A DNA stretch of 64,000 nt from Aliiglaciecola sp. CAU 1673 (GCF_029223185.1 NZ_JARHUG010000015.1:57474-121473), one strand, 5' to 3'. Shown: positions 18,223 through 27,266, counted from the first letter of the stretch. Numbers and translations are program-made. The notes: a model not told the origin generated them from the letters alone.

Positions 18223-19190
18223 AAGCTAAGAACCTGATAGTCATTGCGATGTTGCTGACGCCCTCATTCGCCAGCGCCGGTCTGCAACAAGCCATCAGCG
18301 CCTTTGAGGCTGGCAAGGATGCCCAAGCCAAAACCCTCTTTGAAGCTGAGCAGGATTCCGCCCAAGCCAAGCTCTATCTGAGCCGCTTGTGGATGTTTCA
18401 AGATTTGGATAAAGCGGAAGATTTAATTGAACAAGCCATGAAACTGGCCCCCGAAGATCCGCAAATCCACTTTGTGCGTGGTCAGGTAATGGGCCGTCAG
18501 GCCAGCAACAGTATTCTCTCTGCCTTTAGTTATGCGAAAAAGTCTCTGCAAAGCTTTCAACGTGCCGTTGAGCTATCGCCTGACACGGTAGAATACCGGC
18601 AAGGATTAATGGGTTTTTACCTGCAGGCCCCGGGAATTGCCGGCGGTGATCCGAAACTGGCTTTTGAACAAGTTGAAGTCATCAAACAGCTCGACGCCAT
18701 GGCAGGTGTCTTTGCTGAGTTGGATTATTTGGCCGCCACCGACAATGAGCAAGCTTATAAAGATTTAATGCTTAAGGCTCAGTCAGATTATGCACAGCGA
18801 CCAGAAGTACACTTTAAGGCGGGCATGGCGCTGGTTCAAAAGGAAATATTTACTGATGCCATGGCCCAATTTAAACAAGCCATCACTAAAGAAACGGTCG
18901 ATGAGGATGCCATCCGTGCCAGGCTAAATGCTTTGTACCAGTTGGGAAGATCCGCCGTGCTCAGCGAAACCGGATTACAGGACGGCATCGCCGCCCTGGA
19001 TGAGTACCTGGCCTGGGAAGGTAAGACCTTTCGTGGCCTGCCCAGTAAAGATTGGGCAAATTTCCGTCGTGCCAATCTGTATCAACTGCTTAACCAGAAG
19101 CAGCAAGCCAAAGACATCTATCTGGCTTTAAGCAAAGTGGCCGACGAGGATCTCGCCGGCAGAAGCAAAAAGAAATTGAAAAAACTCTAG
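18219..19190 (+). CDS. Exported TPR-repeat protein
   Basis: A 323-aa protein with a signal peptide (MKAKNLIVIAMLLTPSFASA) and several tetratricopeptide-like helical pairs, for example residues 50-110 (KLYLSRLWMFQDLDKAEDLI, then EDPQIHFVRGQVMGRQ) and near 195-240. AAGGAGAG precedes the ATG at 18219, which overlaps the previous stop. An open frame reaches back to 17799 but lies inside the upstream gene and is not used. Periplasmic TPR proteins usually act as scaffolds; the partner is probably the co-transcribed membrane protein. The region after its stop holds no clear terminator before the converging MATE gene. Confidence 0.82.
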   Translation: MKAKNLIVIAMLLTPSFASAGLQQAISAFEAGKDAQAKTLFEAEQDSAQAKLYLSRLWMFQDLDKAEDLIEQAMKLAPEDPQIHFVRGQVMGRQASNSILSAFSYAKKSLQSFQRAVELSPDTVEYRQGLMGFYLQAPGIAGGDPKLAFEQVEVIKQLDAMAGVFAELDYLAATDNEQAYKDLMLKAQSDYAQRPEVHFKAGMALVQKEIFTDAMAQFKQAITKETVDEDAIRARLNALYQLGRSAVLSETGLQDGIAALDEYLAWEGKTFRGLPSKDWANFRRANLYQLLNQKQQAKDIYLALSKVADEDLAGRSKKKLKKL

Positions 19191-19204
19191 GTTGGGATCA
19201 AGCC

Positions 19205-20545
19205 TCAGACAAAGGCCAGCCGCTTTCTGAGCTGGCCTTTTAACAAATACAAACTCAGCAAAGCTTGCATCATCACTGTCACAATCGACAAGTACCACAA
19301 CTGCTCAATCTGAAAATCCTGCTGTGCTGACAGCCAGACCGCCGGGATGGCAAAGGTCAGGATGCGGGTTGCCGAGCTTATCAATGACGGCCAGGTATTG
19401 CCCAATCCCTGGAAAAAGCCTGAGCAGCAAAAAACCAGACATGAAGGGACAAAATTCCAGGCAATCAGGGTCAGAAATCCGGTGGCAATGGCCAGCGTGC
19501 CCGGATCATCAGTAAACCCGCCTACTAACCACGACGCCTGAGTCAAACACAGCATTGTCAGGCAGGCCATCAGCCCGATACTCAAAATAACTGACCATTT
19601 GAAGGTTTCCTTAATGCGATCAGCCTGCTGCGCGCCGAAGTTCTGCCCGACAATGGTCGGCGCCGCAAAACCCAAAGCCATGGCTGGCAATAACAGTGCC
19701 TGCATCACTCGCGAACCAAGGCCAAAGCCGGCCTGAGCATCGGCCCCAAATCTTTGGATGGCCCAGTAGATCACTGCCATATACAGGAACATCAGCACAA
19801 ACTCGGCACCAGAGGGAAAGCCGATGCCCAGCAATTTTCGCCAAACAGACCATTGTGGTCGAAGGGCATCAGGTGCCAAGCGCAAGCTATGCTCCAGTTT
19901 ATGAAACAAACGCCATAGCATCACTACTCCCACCAAGGCAGCCAGCGAACTGGCTAATCCGGCGCCGGCAACCCCAAGGGGAATCCCCGTACCCAATCCG
20001 GAGATAAGTACAGGTGCCAGGATGATATTTAGCAACACGGTCAGTAGCTGTATTTGCATCATTGGCTTGACCATACCCAGCCCGCGCATAGCCGCCCCCA
20101 TGGCTACCAGGCAAAACTGCAAACCCAGGTTAGGTAAAAACCAATATAAATACGTGCTGCCCTGGACGATCACTTGCTGATCTTCGGAGAAAATCCCCAG
20201 ATACTGCTCGGCAAAGCCATAGCCCACTGCCATCACCAGGATCATCATCAAGGCCGATAGCAATAAAGACTGATTGAATACCTGATTAACCCTAGACATC
20301 TCTTTTCGACCAGCGGCATGGGATACAAGGGCGGCGGTACCCACATTGAGAATTTGCGTCAAGGCAATAATCACAAAGGTGGCATTACCGGCCGCGCTCA
20401 CCCCGGCCAGCGTTGCAGCCCCCAGATGCCCGATAAAGTATAAATCCACCAAAAAGTACAAGGTCTGTACAAACATGCCAATGGCAATAGGGATGGCCAT
20501 CTGCACCAGATGGCGGGGGATGGAGCCTTGGGTTAAATCCTGCAT
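19205..20545 (-). CDS. MATE-family multidrug efflux transporter
   Basis: A 446-aa inner-membrane antiporter with twelve hydrophobic segments in two homologous halves; typical features are the N-terminal GSIPRHLVQMAIPIAIGMFVQ and LYFIGHLGAATLAGVSAAG. Members export cationic drugs and dyes using Na+ or H+ gradients. AGGAGG lies 10 bases before the ATG at 20545. It follows a MarR regulator by 20 bp on the same strand, so the pair is an operon with a local repressor. Confidence 0.93.
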   Translation of the reverse strand: MQDLTQGSIPRHLVQMAIPIAIGMFVQTLYFLVDLYFIGHLGAATLAGVSAAGNATFVIIALTQILNVGTAALVSHAAGRKEMSRVNQVFNQSLLLSALMMILVMAVGYGFAEQYLGIFSEDQQVIVQGSTYLYWFLPNLGLQFCLVAMGAAMRGLGMVKPMMQIQLLTVLLNIILAPVLISGLGTGIPLGVAGAGLASSLAALVGVVMLWRLFHKLEHSLRLAPDALRPQWSVWRKLLGIGFPSGAEFVLMFLYMAVIYWAIQRFGADAQAGFGLGSRVMQALLLPAMALGFAAPTIVGQNFGAQQADRIKETFKWSVILSIGLMACLTMLCLTQASWLVGGFTDDPGTLAIATGFLTLIAWNFVPSCLVFCCSGFFQGLGNTWPSLISSATRILTFAIPAVWLSAQQDFQIEQLWYLSIVTVMMQALLSLYLLKGQLRKRLAFV

Positions 20546-20565
20546 TTGATTCTGCCTCCTTGCAC

Positions 20566-21018
20566 TTAAAACAACTTGCCCATGGGTTGGCTCGCGTGCA
20601 GTAATTTTTCCAGTAAATCCAAAAGTTGAGTTTGCTCGGTTGCAGCCATATCCTGCAGCGCCTCTTCGGCGCCTAGGGTCAAGCTGCCGAGCGCTTCTTC
20701 AAGCACCCTTGCCCCGGTTTCAGTCAGTTTCACCAGACTCACTCTGGCATCCCTGGCGTTCTGCTGCTTTTCCACCAAATGGTTCTTCTCCATAGGCAAC
20801 AGCAAACGGGTCACCCCGGATGCCGTCAGCCCGACGCCCTGGGCAAGCTCAACCCGCCGCAAGGTGAGTTCCGGCGCCCGGCTAAGGCGATACATCACCA
20901 GAAACTCGGAGAAGCTGATGCCGTGCAGGCTCAGGCCACCTTCTACTCGTTTAAGCAACTGTGTCTGTGCCAGAGACAAAGCCATTAGCAATCGGATTGG
21001 AGCGGATAGTGCTTGCAT
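20566..21018 (-). CDS. MarR-family transcriptional regulator
   Basis: A 150-aa winged-helix dimeric regulator. The DNA-binding part reads LTLRRVELAQGVGLTASGVTRLLLPMEKNHLVEKQQNARDAR split over residues 54-96, with the wing NARDARVSLVKLTETG typical of MarR. GGAGG is 8 bases before the ATG. It is first in an operon with the MATE pump and probably represses both; repeated TTGCAACAT sequences just upstream are candidate operator half-sites. Confidence 0.92.
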   Translation of the reverse strand: MQALSAPIRLLMALSLAQTQLLKRVEGGLSLHGISFSEFLVMYRLSRAPELTLRRVELAQGVGLTASGVTRLLLPMEKNHLVEKQQNARDARVSLVKLTETGARVLEEALGSLTLGAEEALQDMAATEQTQLLDLLEKLLHASQPMGKLF

Positions 21019-21040
21019 TGATGTAACCTCCGTTGAATTA

Positions 21041-21078
21041 ATTGCAACATATTTGATCGCTCAAGCATATTGCAACAT
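21041..21078. promoter_or_regulatory. Direct repeats ATTGCAACAT upstream of marR: candidate operator
   Basis: ATTGCAACAT occurs at 21041-21050 and again at 21069-21078, 28 bp apart (start to start). On the minus strand one reading of the marR promoter is TTGCAA, 17 bp, ATATGT, so the repeats overlap the promoter. This is a reasonable place for MarR autoregulation, although MarR sites are usually inverted repeats. Confidence 0.45.
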
Positions 21079-21211
21079 TATTTTTTGCAGGTGACAACGA
21101 AAGGAAACGACATGTTTGCCATTAATTCAGAAGGACGACCATTAAAGTATTGAAAATACCGACCCTTAGCACTATCTAAGAAGCTCGCATTAAAAACCAA
21201 TCAGGATATTC

Positions 21212-22171
21212 ATGAGTCTCAAGCTCGGCATCGTGATGGACCCCATCGCCTCCATCAATCCCAAGAAAGACACCAGTTTTGCCATGCTGCTGGAAGCACA
21301 GCGACGCGGGTATGAGATTCATTATATGGAGATGGGTGATCTCTATCTGGATCTTGGCCAACCCAAGGCACTGGTGAGAAGTCTGCACGTGCAGGACAAT
21401 ATGCTGGATTGGTTTAGCTTAGGCAGTAAAGAGCAGGTGATGGGCCTGGATGAGATGGATGTGATCCTGATGCGCAAGGATCCGCCCTTCGATAGCCAAT
21501 ATTTGTACGCTACGCAAATACTGGAGCTGGCTGAGCATGCCGGTACTTTGGTCGTCAATAAGCCTCAGGCGCTTCGCGATTGCAATGAAAAGCTCTATAC
21601 CGCCTGGTTTGCCGATCTCTGTCCAGCAACCCTGGTTACCAGTCAGGCTCAGCTGATTCGCGAGTTTCATGGCAAACATCAGGATGTGATTTTAAAGCCG
21701 TTAGACGGCATGGGCGGCGCCTCGATTTTCCGGGTGGATCAACAGGGGCTGAATCTGGGTGTGGTAATTGAAACGTTGACCCAACACGGAAAACGCTACG
21801 CCATGGTGCAGGAATACCTGCCCGCCATTGCCGAGGGTGACAAACGCGTCCTGGTGGTAGATGGCCAGGTGGTGCCCTATTGCCTGGCGCGATTGCCAAG
21901 CAAAGGAGAAACCCGCGGCAACCTGGCTGCCGGTGGCACCGGCCGGGCACAACCCATCAGTGAGTCAGACCGGCGTATTGCACAAGCCGTAGCGCCAAGT
22001 CTGGTGGAAAAGGGCTTACTCTTTGTTGGCCTGGATATCATCGGTGACAAGTTGACCGAGATTAATGTCACCAGCCCAACTTGTGTGCGCGAAATCGAAG
22101 CGGCTTTCTCCATCAGCATCACCGGAATGCTGTTTGACGCTATTGAAAAACGACGCAATGCCCATACTTAA
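21212..22171 (+). CDS. gshB: Glutathione synthetase
   Basis: ATP-grasp enzyme joining gamma-glutamylcysteine and glycine, the second step of glutathione synthesis. The N-terminus SLKLGIVMDPIASINPKKDTS, the ATP-binding VILKPLDGMGGASIFRV (near residue 155) and the C-terminal EINVTSPTCVREIEA are characteristic; 319 aa matches E. coli (316). AGGA lies upstream of the ATG. First gene of a gshB-yqgE-ruvX cluster conserved in Gammaproteobacteria. Confidence 0.97.
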   Translation: MSLKLGIVMDPIASINPKKDTSFAMLLEAQRRGYEIHYMEMGDLYLDLGQPKALVRSLHVQDNMLDWFSLGSKEQVMGLDEMDVILMRKDPPFDSQYLYATQILELAEHAGTLVVNKPQALRDCNEKLYTAWFADLCPATLVTSQAQLIREFHGKHQDVILKPLDGMGGASIFRVDQQGLNLGVVIETLTQHGKRYAMVQEYLPAIAEGDKRVLVVDGQVVPYCLARLPSKGETRGNLAAGGTGRAQPISESDRRIAQAVAPSLVEKGLLFVGLDIIGDKLTEINVTSPTCVREIEAAFSISITGMLFDAIEKRRNAHT

Positions 22172-22191
22172 CTTTTAAAGGGGGCGCCATT

Positions 22192-22749
22192 ATGCAAAGC
22201 TTTGAAAACCATTTTCTAATCGCCATGCCGAGTTTGGAGGATCCTTATTTCTCCCGCTCCCTGACCTATATCTGCGAACATAATGAGCAGGGTGCGATGG
22301 GCATTGTGATTAATCAGCCCACCGGACTTAAGTTAAAAGACATGCTCAAGCAGGTGGATGAGTCCATTCTGGTAGAGGACGGCAAAGCCGGTCAAGCGGT
22401 ATTAGCCGGCGGCCCGGTCAGCACCGATCGAGGTTTTATCCTGCACACCACACAACCTGGCTGGAGTTCCAGCCTGGCGCTGACCTCGGATATTATGGTG
22501 ACCACCTCCAAAGATATTCTGCAGGTATTGGGTAACAGTAAAGGCCCAGATAAGTCACTGGTTGCCCTGGGTTATGCGGGATGGAGCGCAGGCCAGTTGG
22601 AAGATGAAATACAAAGTAATTCCTGGCTGTTGATCGAAGCGGATCTGGAATTACTGTTCGATGTCCCTATCCATAAAAAATGGCAGGCTGCCGTCAACAA
22701 GTTGGGGGTGGATATCTGGCAATTGGCACCGGATTCCGGCCACGCCTGA
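22192..22749 (+). CDS. yqgE: YqgE/AlgH family protein
   Basis: A 185-aa UPF0301 protein. The conserved start NHFLIAMPSLEDPYFSRSLTYICEH and GAMGIVINQPTG (near residue 35) and LAGGPVSTDRGFILH (near 75) identify the family. Function is poorly known; a Pseudomonas homologue, AlgH, was linked to alginate regulation. It follows gshB by 20 bp with AAGGGGGC before the ATG and precedes ruvX, the usual order. Confidence 0.95.
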   Translation: MQSFENHFLIAMPSLEDPYFSRSLTYICEHNEQGAMGIVINQPTGLKLKDMLKQVDESILVEDGKAGQAVLAGGPVSTDRGFILHTTQPGWSSSLALTSDIMVTTSKDILQVLGNSKGPDKSLVALGYAGWSAGQLEDEIQSNSWLLIEADLELLFDVPIHKKWQAAVNKLGVDIWQLAPDSGHA

Positions 22750-22800
22750 GCAACCATGAGAAAACCATTCCAAACACGCTCTTCTTTCAGGCTCTGATAA

Positions 22801-23217
22801 ATGACGAATCGTACGCTACTGGGATTTGATTTCGGTACCAAAAGTATCGGCGTTGCCGTGGGTCAGGAAATTACCGGCACGGCATCTCCCCTGCCGGCCC
22901 TTAAAGCCCAAGATGGGGTACCGGATTGGGATCTGGTGGCTAAAATTATCGAGGAATGGCAGCCTCATTTGGTGGTGGTTGGGATGCCGCTGAATATGGA
23001 CGGCACCGAGCAGGATCTGACCCAGCGCGCCCGTAAGTTTGCCAATCGATTGCATGGCCGTTTTGGTGTCAAAGTGGAAGGCTGTGACGAGCGCTTGACC
23101 ACCTCCGATGCCAAAGCCAGGTTATTTGAGTTAGGCGGATTTAAAAAGCTGGAAAAAGCCAAAATCGACAGTGTTTCCGCCTGCCTGATCCTGGAAAGCT
23201 GGATGGGTGCAGAGTAA
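22801..23217 (+). CDS. ruvX: Putative pre-16S rRNA nuclease / Holliday junction resolvase RuvX
   Basis: A 138-aa RNase H-fold protein of the YqgF family, implicated in 16S rRNA 5'-end processing and proposed as a Holliday junction resolvase. Catalytic-site segments are [15 protein letters not shown] (Asp near residue 10), [12 protein letters not shown] (near 60) and [14 protein letters not shown] (Asp near 121). Third gene in the gshB-yqgE-ruvX order. Confidence 0.96.
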   Translation: MTNRTLLGFDFGTKSIGVAVGQEITGTASPLPALKAQDGVPDWDLVAKIIEEWQPHLVVVGMPLNMDGTEQDLTQRARKFANRLHGRFGVKVEGCDERLTTSDAKARLFELGGFKKLEKAKIDSVSACLILESWMGAE

Positions 23218-23254
23218 CTAGAAAATACACCACAATTAGTGAATACTGGGGGAA

Positions 23255-24043
23255 ATGGTGAAATCGGTCCCCATGCGAACCCTGCTGTCACTTCTTATAT
23301 TTCTTGCCAGCCAGAGCCACGCCAGTGACGCGCTGAAAGTCGCCATATACGAACCCCACTTTGCCCCTTACCTACTCTTTACTAAACAGCAAACCGATGT
23401 CAGCGGTATCATTCCTGATTTATTGGAAGATTTCAGTCGCGAGCATGAACTGTCCGTCCATTACGAAGTGGATAGCCGCCAGGGTGGAGAAATGAAGCTT
23501 TACGGTGGCCAGGTCAATATGATGGTGCTAAGCAAAGAATGGACAAAGCATCCGGATAAACTGCTGTTTAGCGACAGTATTATGCCATTCAGAGATTATT
23601 TGTATGTGCTCAGCCCGGATAAGGCCAAGTTACTGGCCGATGCGCAGAATGTATTGCGGATCTGCACAAGAGTATTCTATGTCTACCCGCAGCTTGAGCC
23701 TCTTTTCCAATCTGGCAGAGCCTTACGCATTGACGGCACCGATCAGGAATCCCAAGTAAGGATGCTGCAAAATAACCGCTGTGATTTCGCCTATCTCAAT
23801 AGATTGATGCTTTTATGGATGGTCGACAATCGCTTTCCGGGTGTGCGTTTTTATCAGGTTTCGGCCTTAATGGCTGACGCACCGCTGCAGCTGGCGTTAC
23901 ATCCCAGCATTGGGCACCTGCTACCGGCCTTAAATGCCTACCTGAAAATGGCGCGCAATAATGGCACCGTAGAAACCTTGATGGATCATTACCTAAGCGA
24001 AGAATCCAAGACTAGCGTGGTAGAAATAAAGCCTGTGGACTAA
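23255..24043 (+). CDS. Periplasmic substrate-binding protein, SBP_bac_3-like
   Basis: A 262-aa exported protein of the family-3 solute-binding fold: signal peptide (LLSLLIFLASQSHA), then SDALKVAIYEPHFAPYLLF, the usual strand-one motif of amino-acid-type binding proteins, and two lobes to the C-terminus. No transporter permease is next to it, so it may be a stand-alone sensor or binding protein, as is common in Alteromonadales. The start is unsure: GGGGGA lies only one base before the ATG at 23255; a GTG at 23258 or an ATG at 23273 is also possible. The stop codon lies in the loop of the terminator. Confidence 0.8.
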   Translation: MVKSVPMRTLLSLLIFLASQSHASDALKVAIYEPHFAPYLLFTKQQTDVSGIIPDLLEDFSREHELSVHYEVDSRQGGEMKLYGGQVNMMVLSKEWTKHPDKLLFSDSIMPFRDYLYVLSPDKAKLLADAQNVLRICTRVFYVYPQLEPLFQSGRALRIDGTDQESQVRMLQNNRCDFAYLNRLMLLWMVDNRFPGVRFYQVSALMADAPLQLALHPSIGHLLPALNAYLKMARNNGTVETLMDHYLSEESKTSVVEIKPVD

Positions 24044-24062
24044 CGTCCACAGGCCTTTTTTT
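24028..24062 (+). terminator. Strong intrinsic terminator embedding a stop codon
   Basis: GCCTGTGGAC (24031-24040), loop TAAC, GTCCACAGGC (24045-24054), then CTTTTTTT. The TAA stop of the binding-protein gene is in the loop. The flanking AAA lets it also act on the converging YbaK-type gene. Confidence 0.92.
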
Positions 24063-24540
24063 AGTGATACATCTGGTTGCTGACGCGACCGTGCCTGGCG
24101 TCATCGGTCAGGCGTTTAAAATCCGCCTGAGACAAATGCACCAGATTACGATGATCGCCACCTTCCAGGTAAATATCGTCCAGTTCATTCAGGCTTTCAT
24201 CAACGATACTGTCCATATTGTACGCACCGGGTAGCGGAGGTACCGCGCCGTGCACGCAATCATCAAAACACTCATACACCTGTTGTTCTCGCATCAGATG
24301 ATAGCGGCCATTTAACTGTTCATTCAGCTCAGTCAGACTTAACTTGCTGTCCGCCGGGATCACCGCCATTAACCGATGGCCCTGATGATCTTCCAGAATA
24401 ACGGCTTTGGCTATCTTGCGGGACGGGACTTGCGCAGCAATGGATGTACCTAAAGAACTATGGGAAGGATGATGTGTTACGGTGTCGTATTGCACACCTC
24501 TTCCCTCCAGATAGGACGTAATGCGACGTGAAAGACTCAT
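24061..24540 (-). CDS. YbaK/EbsC-type aminoacyl-tRNA deacylase
   Basis: A 159-aa protein with one YbaK/aminoacyl-tRNA editing domain: RITSYLEGRGVQYDTVTHHP at the start, SRKIAKAVILEDHQGHRLMAVIPA near residue 40 with the conserved Lys, and GAVPPLPGAYNMDSIVDESL near residue 98. Family members hydrolyse mischarged tRNAs such as Cys- or Ala-tRNA(Pro) in trans. GGGAGG lies before the ATG. It is downstream of the pilT-pilU-DUF2007 group after a 135-bp gap, so probably separately transcribed. Substrate specificity cannot be told. Confidence 0.86.
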   Translation of the reverse strand: MSLSRRITSYLEGRGVQYDTVTHHPSHSSLGTSIAAQVPSRKIAKAVILEDHQGHRLMAVIPADSKLSLTELNEQLNGRYHLMREQQVYECFDDCVHGAVPPLPGAYNMDSIVDESLNELDDIYLEGGDHRNLVHLSQADFKRLTDDARHGRVSNQMYH

Positions 24541-24675
24541 ACGTTTTCCTCCCTTTCGGGGTTGGCAAAATAACAGGCCAGTGGCCTCAACGCGGCCTAT
24601 GGGCCTTGACGTTGAGATAAAGGGGCAAGGGCCGATTCATCATCAACCTGTTGAGTATAGAGCAGTCTTGTTGAT

Positions 24676-24990
24676 CTAGCTGTGACTGGGTTCCCGGCCA
24701 CAGCGCCAGCAAAGCTCAAAGCTACCGGCATTTTCTTCACCACACTGACGGCAAAACCAGTCTTGTAGCAGACTGGGTTGTTCATGCAATCTGTACACAA
24801 ATTCAGTGGCTTTGGGCAGCCACTCGTCGTCGGTCAGCCACACCTCCGGCAGGCAGTCGAAGGGGGATAAATCCCCCATCGCGCCGATGGCATACTCGTT
24901 TTTGATAAAGCAAGGAATGCCTTTTTCATCCAGCAGTTGCTTAACCTGCCAGACCAGGAACCTGTCCTCATGGGCGAACAGGCGCACCAT
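24676..24990 (-). CDS. DUF2007 protein with C-terminal zinc ribbon
   Basis: A 104-aa protein. The N-terminal part (FAHEDRFLVWQVKQLLDEKGIPCFIKNEY) matches the DUF2007 'putative signal transducing protein' domain, and the end carries two CxxC pairs, CRQCGEENAGSFELCWRCG, a zinc ribbon. It starts 3 bp after the pilU stop, so it belongs to the pilT-pilU transcript and may act with the pilus motor or simply ride along. No function is known to me. Confidence 0.82.
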   Translation of the reverse strand: MVRLFAHEDRFLVWQVKQLLDEKGIPCFIKNEYAIGAMGDLSPFDCLPEVWLTDDEWLPKATEFVYRLHEQPSLLQDWFCRQCGEENAGSFELCWRCGREPSHS

Positions 24991-24993
24991 GTC

Positions 24994-26118
24994 TTAACCC
25001 ATATCGATGGTGACGTTGGACAACGAACCCAGGTTGGGTCCTTCGTCTTTGTCGAGTTTAATCATCAGGCGCAAGTCGTTGGGCGAATCGGCATGGTGCA
25101 AGGCTTGATCCAGACTGATCCTACCGGCTTTGTAGTGCTCATAAAGGGCCATATCGAAGGTCTGCATCCCCGCTTCCTTGCCTTTTTGCATGGCTTCTTT
25201 CAGACCACCGGTTTCGTTGCGCTGGATAAGATCGCGCACCAGTGGCGTATTCAGCAGTACCTCTATGGCAGCAACCCGGCCCTTGCCATCGATGGTAGGC
25301 ACCAGTTGCTGAGCAACGATGGCGCGCATATTCAGACTTAAATCGAAACGTAGCTTTTCATGCTGCTCATGGGGAGCCAGGTGCATGATGCGCTCAATGG
25401 CCTGGTTGGCGTTGTTGGCGTGCAACGTTGCAACGCATAAGTGGCCGGTATCGGCAAAGGACATCGCGTATTCCATGATTTCCATGGAGCGGATCTCACC
25501 GATAAGGATCACATCAGGCGCCTGACGCAATGAGCTTTTCAAGGCATCGTCAAAGGATTTGGTATCAATACCCACTTCACGCTGGGTGACCACACAATTA
25601 CCATGTTCATGCACAAACTCGATAGGATCTTCAATCGTCAGAATATGGCCTCGGGAGTGATGGTTGCGATGCCCCATCAATGCTGCCAAGGAGGTGGATT
25701 TACCGGTACCGGTAGCCCCCACAAACAACACCAGGCCGCGCTTGGCCATAATGATGTCTTTGAGTACCGGTGGCAGGCCCAAATCATCGGCCTTGGGAAT
25801 TTGCGTGACAATACGACGGATAACCATGCCAGCCATATCGCGCTGCCAAAAAGCACTGCAACGAAAGCGCCCCACCCCTTCCCGGGCGACGGCAAAGTTA
25901 CATTCCTTGGTGTCGTCAAATTCCTTCTTCTGCTTGTCGTTCATCAGGCTGTGCACCAGGCCCAGTGCCTGCTCAGGCAATAATTTTCCTTCTGCCAACG
26001 GGGTCATCTGCCCGCTGACTTTGGCACTTAAGGGAAAACCCACCGTGATAAACAAATCTGACGCGCCCATATCCACCATCTTTTGCAGATAGGGGTTCAT
26101 ATCCAAATACATATCCAT
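24994..26118 (-). CDS. pilU: Type IV pilus retraction ATPase-like protein PilU
   Basis: Hexameric AAA-type ATPase that assists PilT in pilus retraction at the inner-membrane base. Walker A is GATGTGKST (near residue 137), the Asp/Walker B region is RQAPDVILIGEIRSMEIMEYA and the His box THLCVATLHANN-like segment follows. The PilT AIRNLIRE motif is replaced by TPLVRDLIQRNETG, as expected for PilU. The ATG at 26118 has AGGAGG at 5 bases; a GTG three bases upstream is too close to it. 374 aa. Second gene after pilT with a 9-bp gap. Confidence 0.94.
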   Translation of the reverse strand: MDMYLDMNPYLQKMVDMGASDLFITVGFPLSAKVSGQMTPLAEGKLLPEQALGLVHSLMNDKQKKEFDDTKECNFAVAREGVGRFRCSAFWQRDMAGMVIRRIVTQIPKADDLGLPPVLKDIIMAKRGLVLFVGATGTGKSTSLAALMGHRNHHSRGHILTIEDPIEFVHEHGNCVVTQREVGIDTKSFDDALKSSLRQAPDVILIGEIRSMEIMEYAMSFADTGHLCVATLHANNANQAIERIMHLAPHEQHEKLRFDLSLNMRAIVAQQLVPTIDGKGRVAAIEVLLNTPLVRDLIQRNETGGLKEAMQKGKEAGMQTFDMALYEHYKAGRISLDQALHHADSPNDLRLMIKLDKDEGPNLGSLSNVTIDMG

Positions 26119-26127
26119 CACAACCTC

Positions 26128-27165
26128 CTAGAACTTAGGTTGTTTATCTATCGAACGGGATGCAGCTTCCTGCGGTGAAATCTGCCCTAAGGCCACCAAA
26201 CGCTGCAAACACTGATCCATGGTCTGCATACCATGGGACTGACCAGTCTGAATCACCGAGTACATCTGCGGCACTTTGTCTTCACGAATCAGGTTACGGA
26301 TGGCCGGAATACCAATCATGATTTCATGAGCGGCCACTCGTCCACCACCGTTTTTCTTAAGCAGGGTTTGCGAAATCACCGCACGCAAGGATTCGGACAG
26401 CATAGAGCGCACCATGGATTTTTCCTCGGCCGGGAACACATCGATAATACGGTCGATGGTTTTTGGGGCACTGTTGGTATGCAAAGTACCGAAAACTAGG
26501 TGACCGGTTTCGGCTGCGCTGATAGCGAGGCGTATGGTTTCCAAATCCCGCAATTCGCCCACCAGAATCACATCCGGGTCTTCACGTAAAGCCGAGCGCA
26601 GGGCGTTATTGAAACTATGGGTATCTCGGTGAACTTCCCGTTGGTTGATCACCGACATCTTATTCTCATGCACAAACTCGATAGGATCTTCAATGGTCAG
26701 GATATGCTCACGCTTGCTGCTGTTGATATGGTCAATCATGGCCGCCAGGGTGGTACTCTTACCCGAACCGGTAGCACCGGTGACCAGCACAATACCGGTA
26801 GGCTGGTTGATGATATCCTTGAAAATCTGTGGTGCGCCCAGGTCTTCCAAGGTTAATACCCTGCTGGGGATAGTACGCAACACAGCCGCAGCGCCACGAT
26901 TCTGTACAAAGGCGTTAACACGAAAACGCGACAAGCCTTTCACCTCAAAAGAAAAGTCCGTTTCCAGATTTTCCTCATATTCCTTTCGCTGCTTGTCATT
27001 CATAATTTCATAGATCAGGGCATGCACCTGTTTATGATCCATCTCAGGAATATTGAGGCGGCGCATTTCCCCATCTACTCTGATAATGGGCGGCAGGCCG
27101 GCACTCAAATGCAGGTCAGAGGCATTGTTCTTGACACTAAAAGCTAAAAGTTCGGTAATATCCAC
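26128..27165 (-). CDS. pilT: Type IV pilus retraction ATPase PilT
   Basis: Motor ATPase that depolymerises type IV pili for twitching motility and DNA uptake. Walker A GATGSGKSTT (near residue 133), Walker B EDPDVILVGELRDLETI, His box FGTLHTNSA and the retraction motif AIRNLIRE are all present. The GTG at 27165 with GGAG 6 bases upstream gives VDITELLAFSVKNNASDLHL as N-terminus and 345 aa, the standard length; the open frame continues upstream to 27198 but lacks a ribosome binding site. Divergent from yggS, as in many Gammaproteobacteria. Confidence 0.96.
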   Translation of the reverse strand: MDITELLAFSVKNNASDLHLSAGLPPIIRVDGEMRRLNIPEMDHKQVHALIYEIMNDKQRKEYEENLETDFSFEVKGLSRFRVNAFVQNRGAAAVLRTIPSRVLTLEDLGAPQIFKDIINQPTGIVLVTGATGSGKSTTLAAMIDHINSSKREHILTIEDPIEFVHENKMSVINQREVHRDTHSFNNALRSALREDPDVILVGELRDLETIRLAISAAETGHLVFGTLHTNSAPKTIDRIIDVFPAEEKSMVRSMLSESLRAVISQTLLKKNGGGRVAAHEIMIGIPAIRNLIREDKVPQMYSVIQTGQSHGMQTMDQCLQRLVALGQISPQEAASRSIDKQPKF

Positions 27166-27266
27166 GGCCAACTCCGTCAGTAATCGATTCAGAAACAAAG
27201 GCTTACTTCTACCATACTTAGTCAGAAGGATGGGTATCCTTTGTCATAACACGAACGCTAAAAAAC

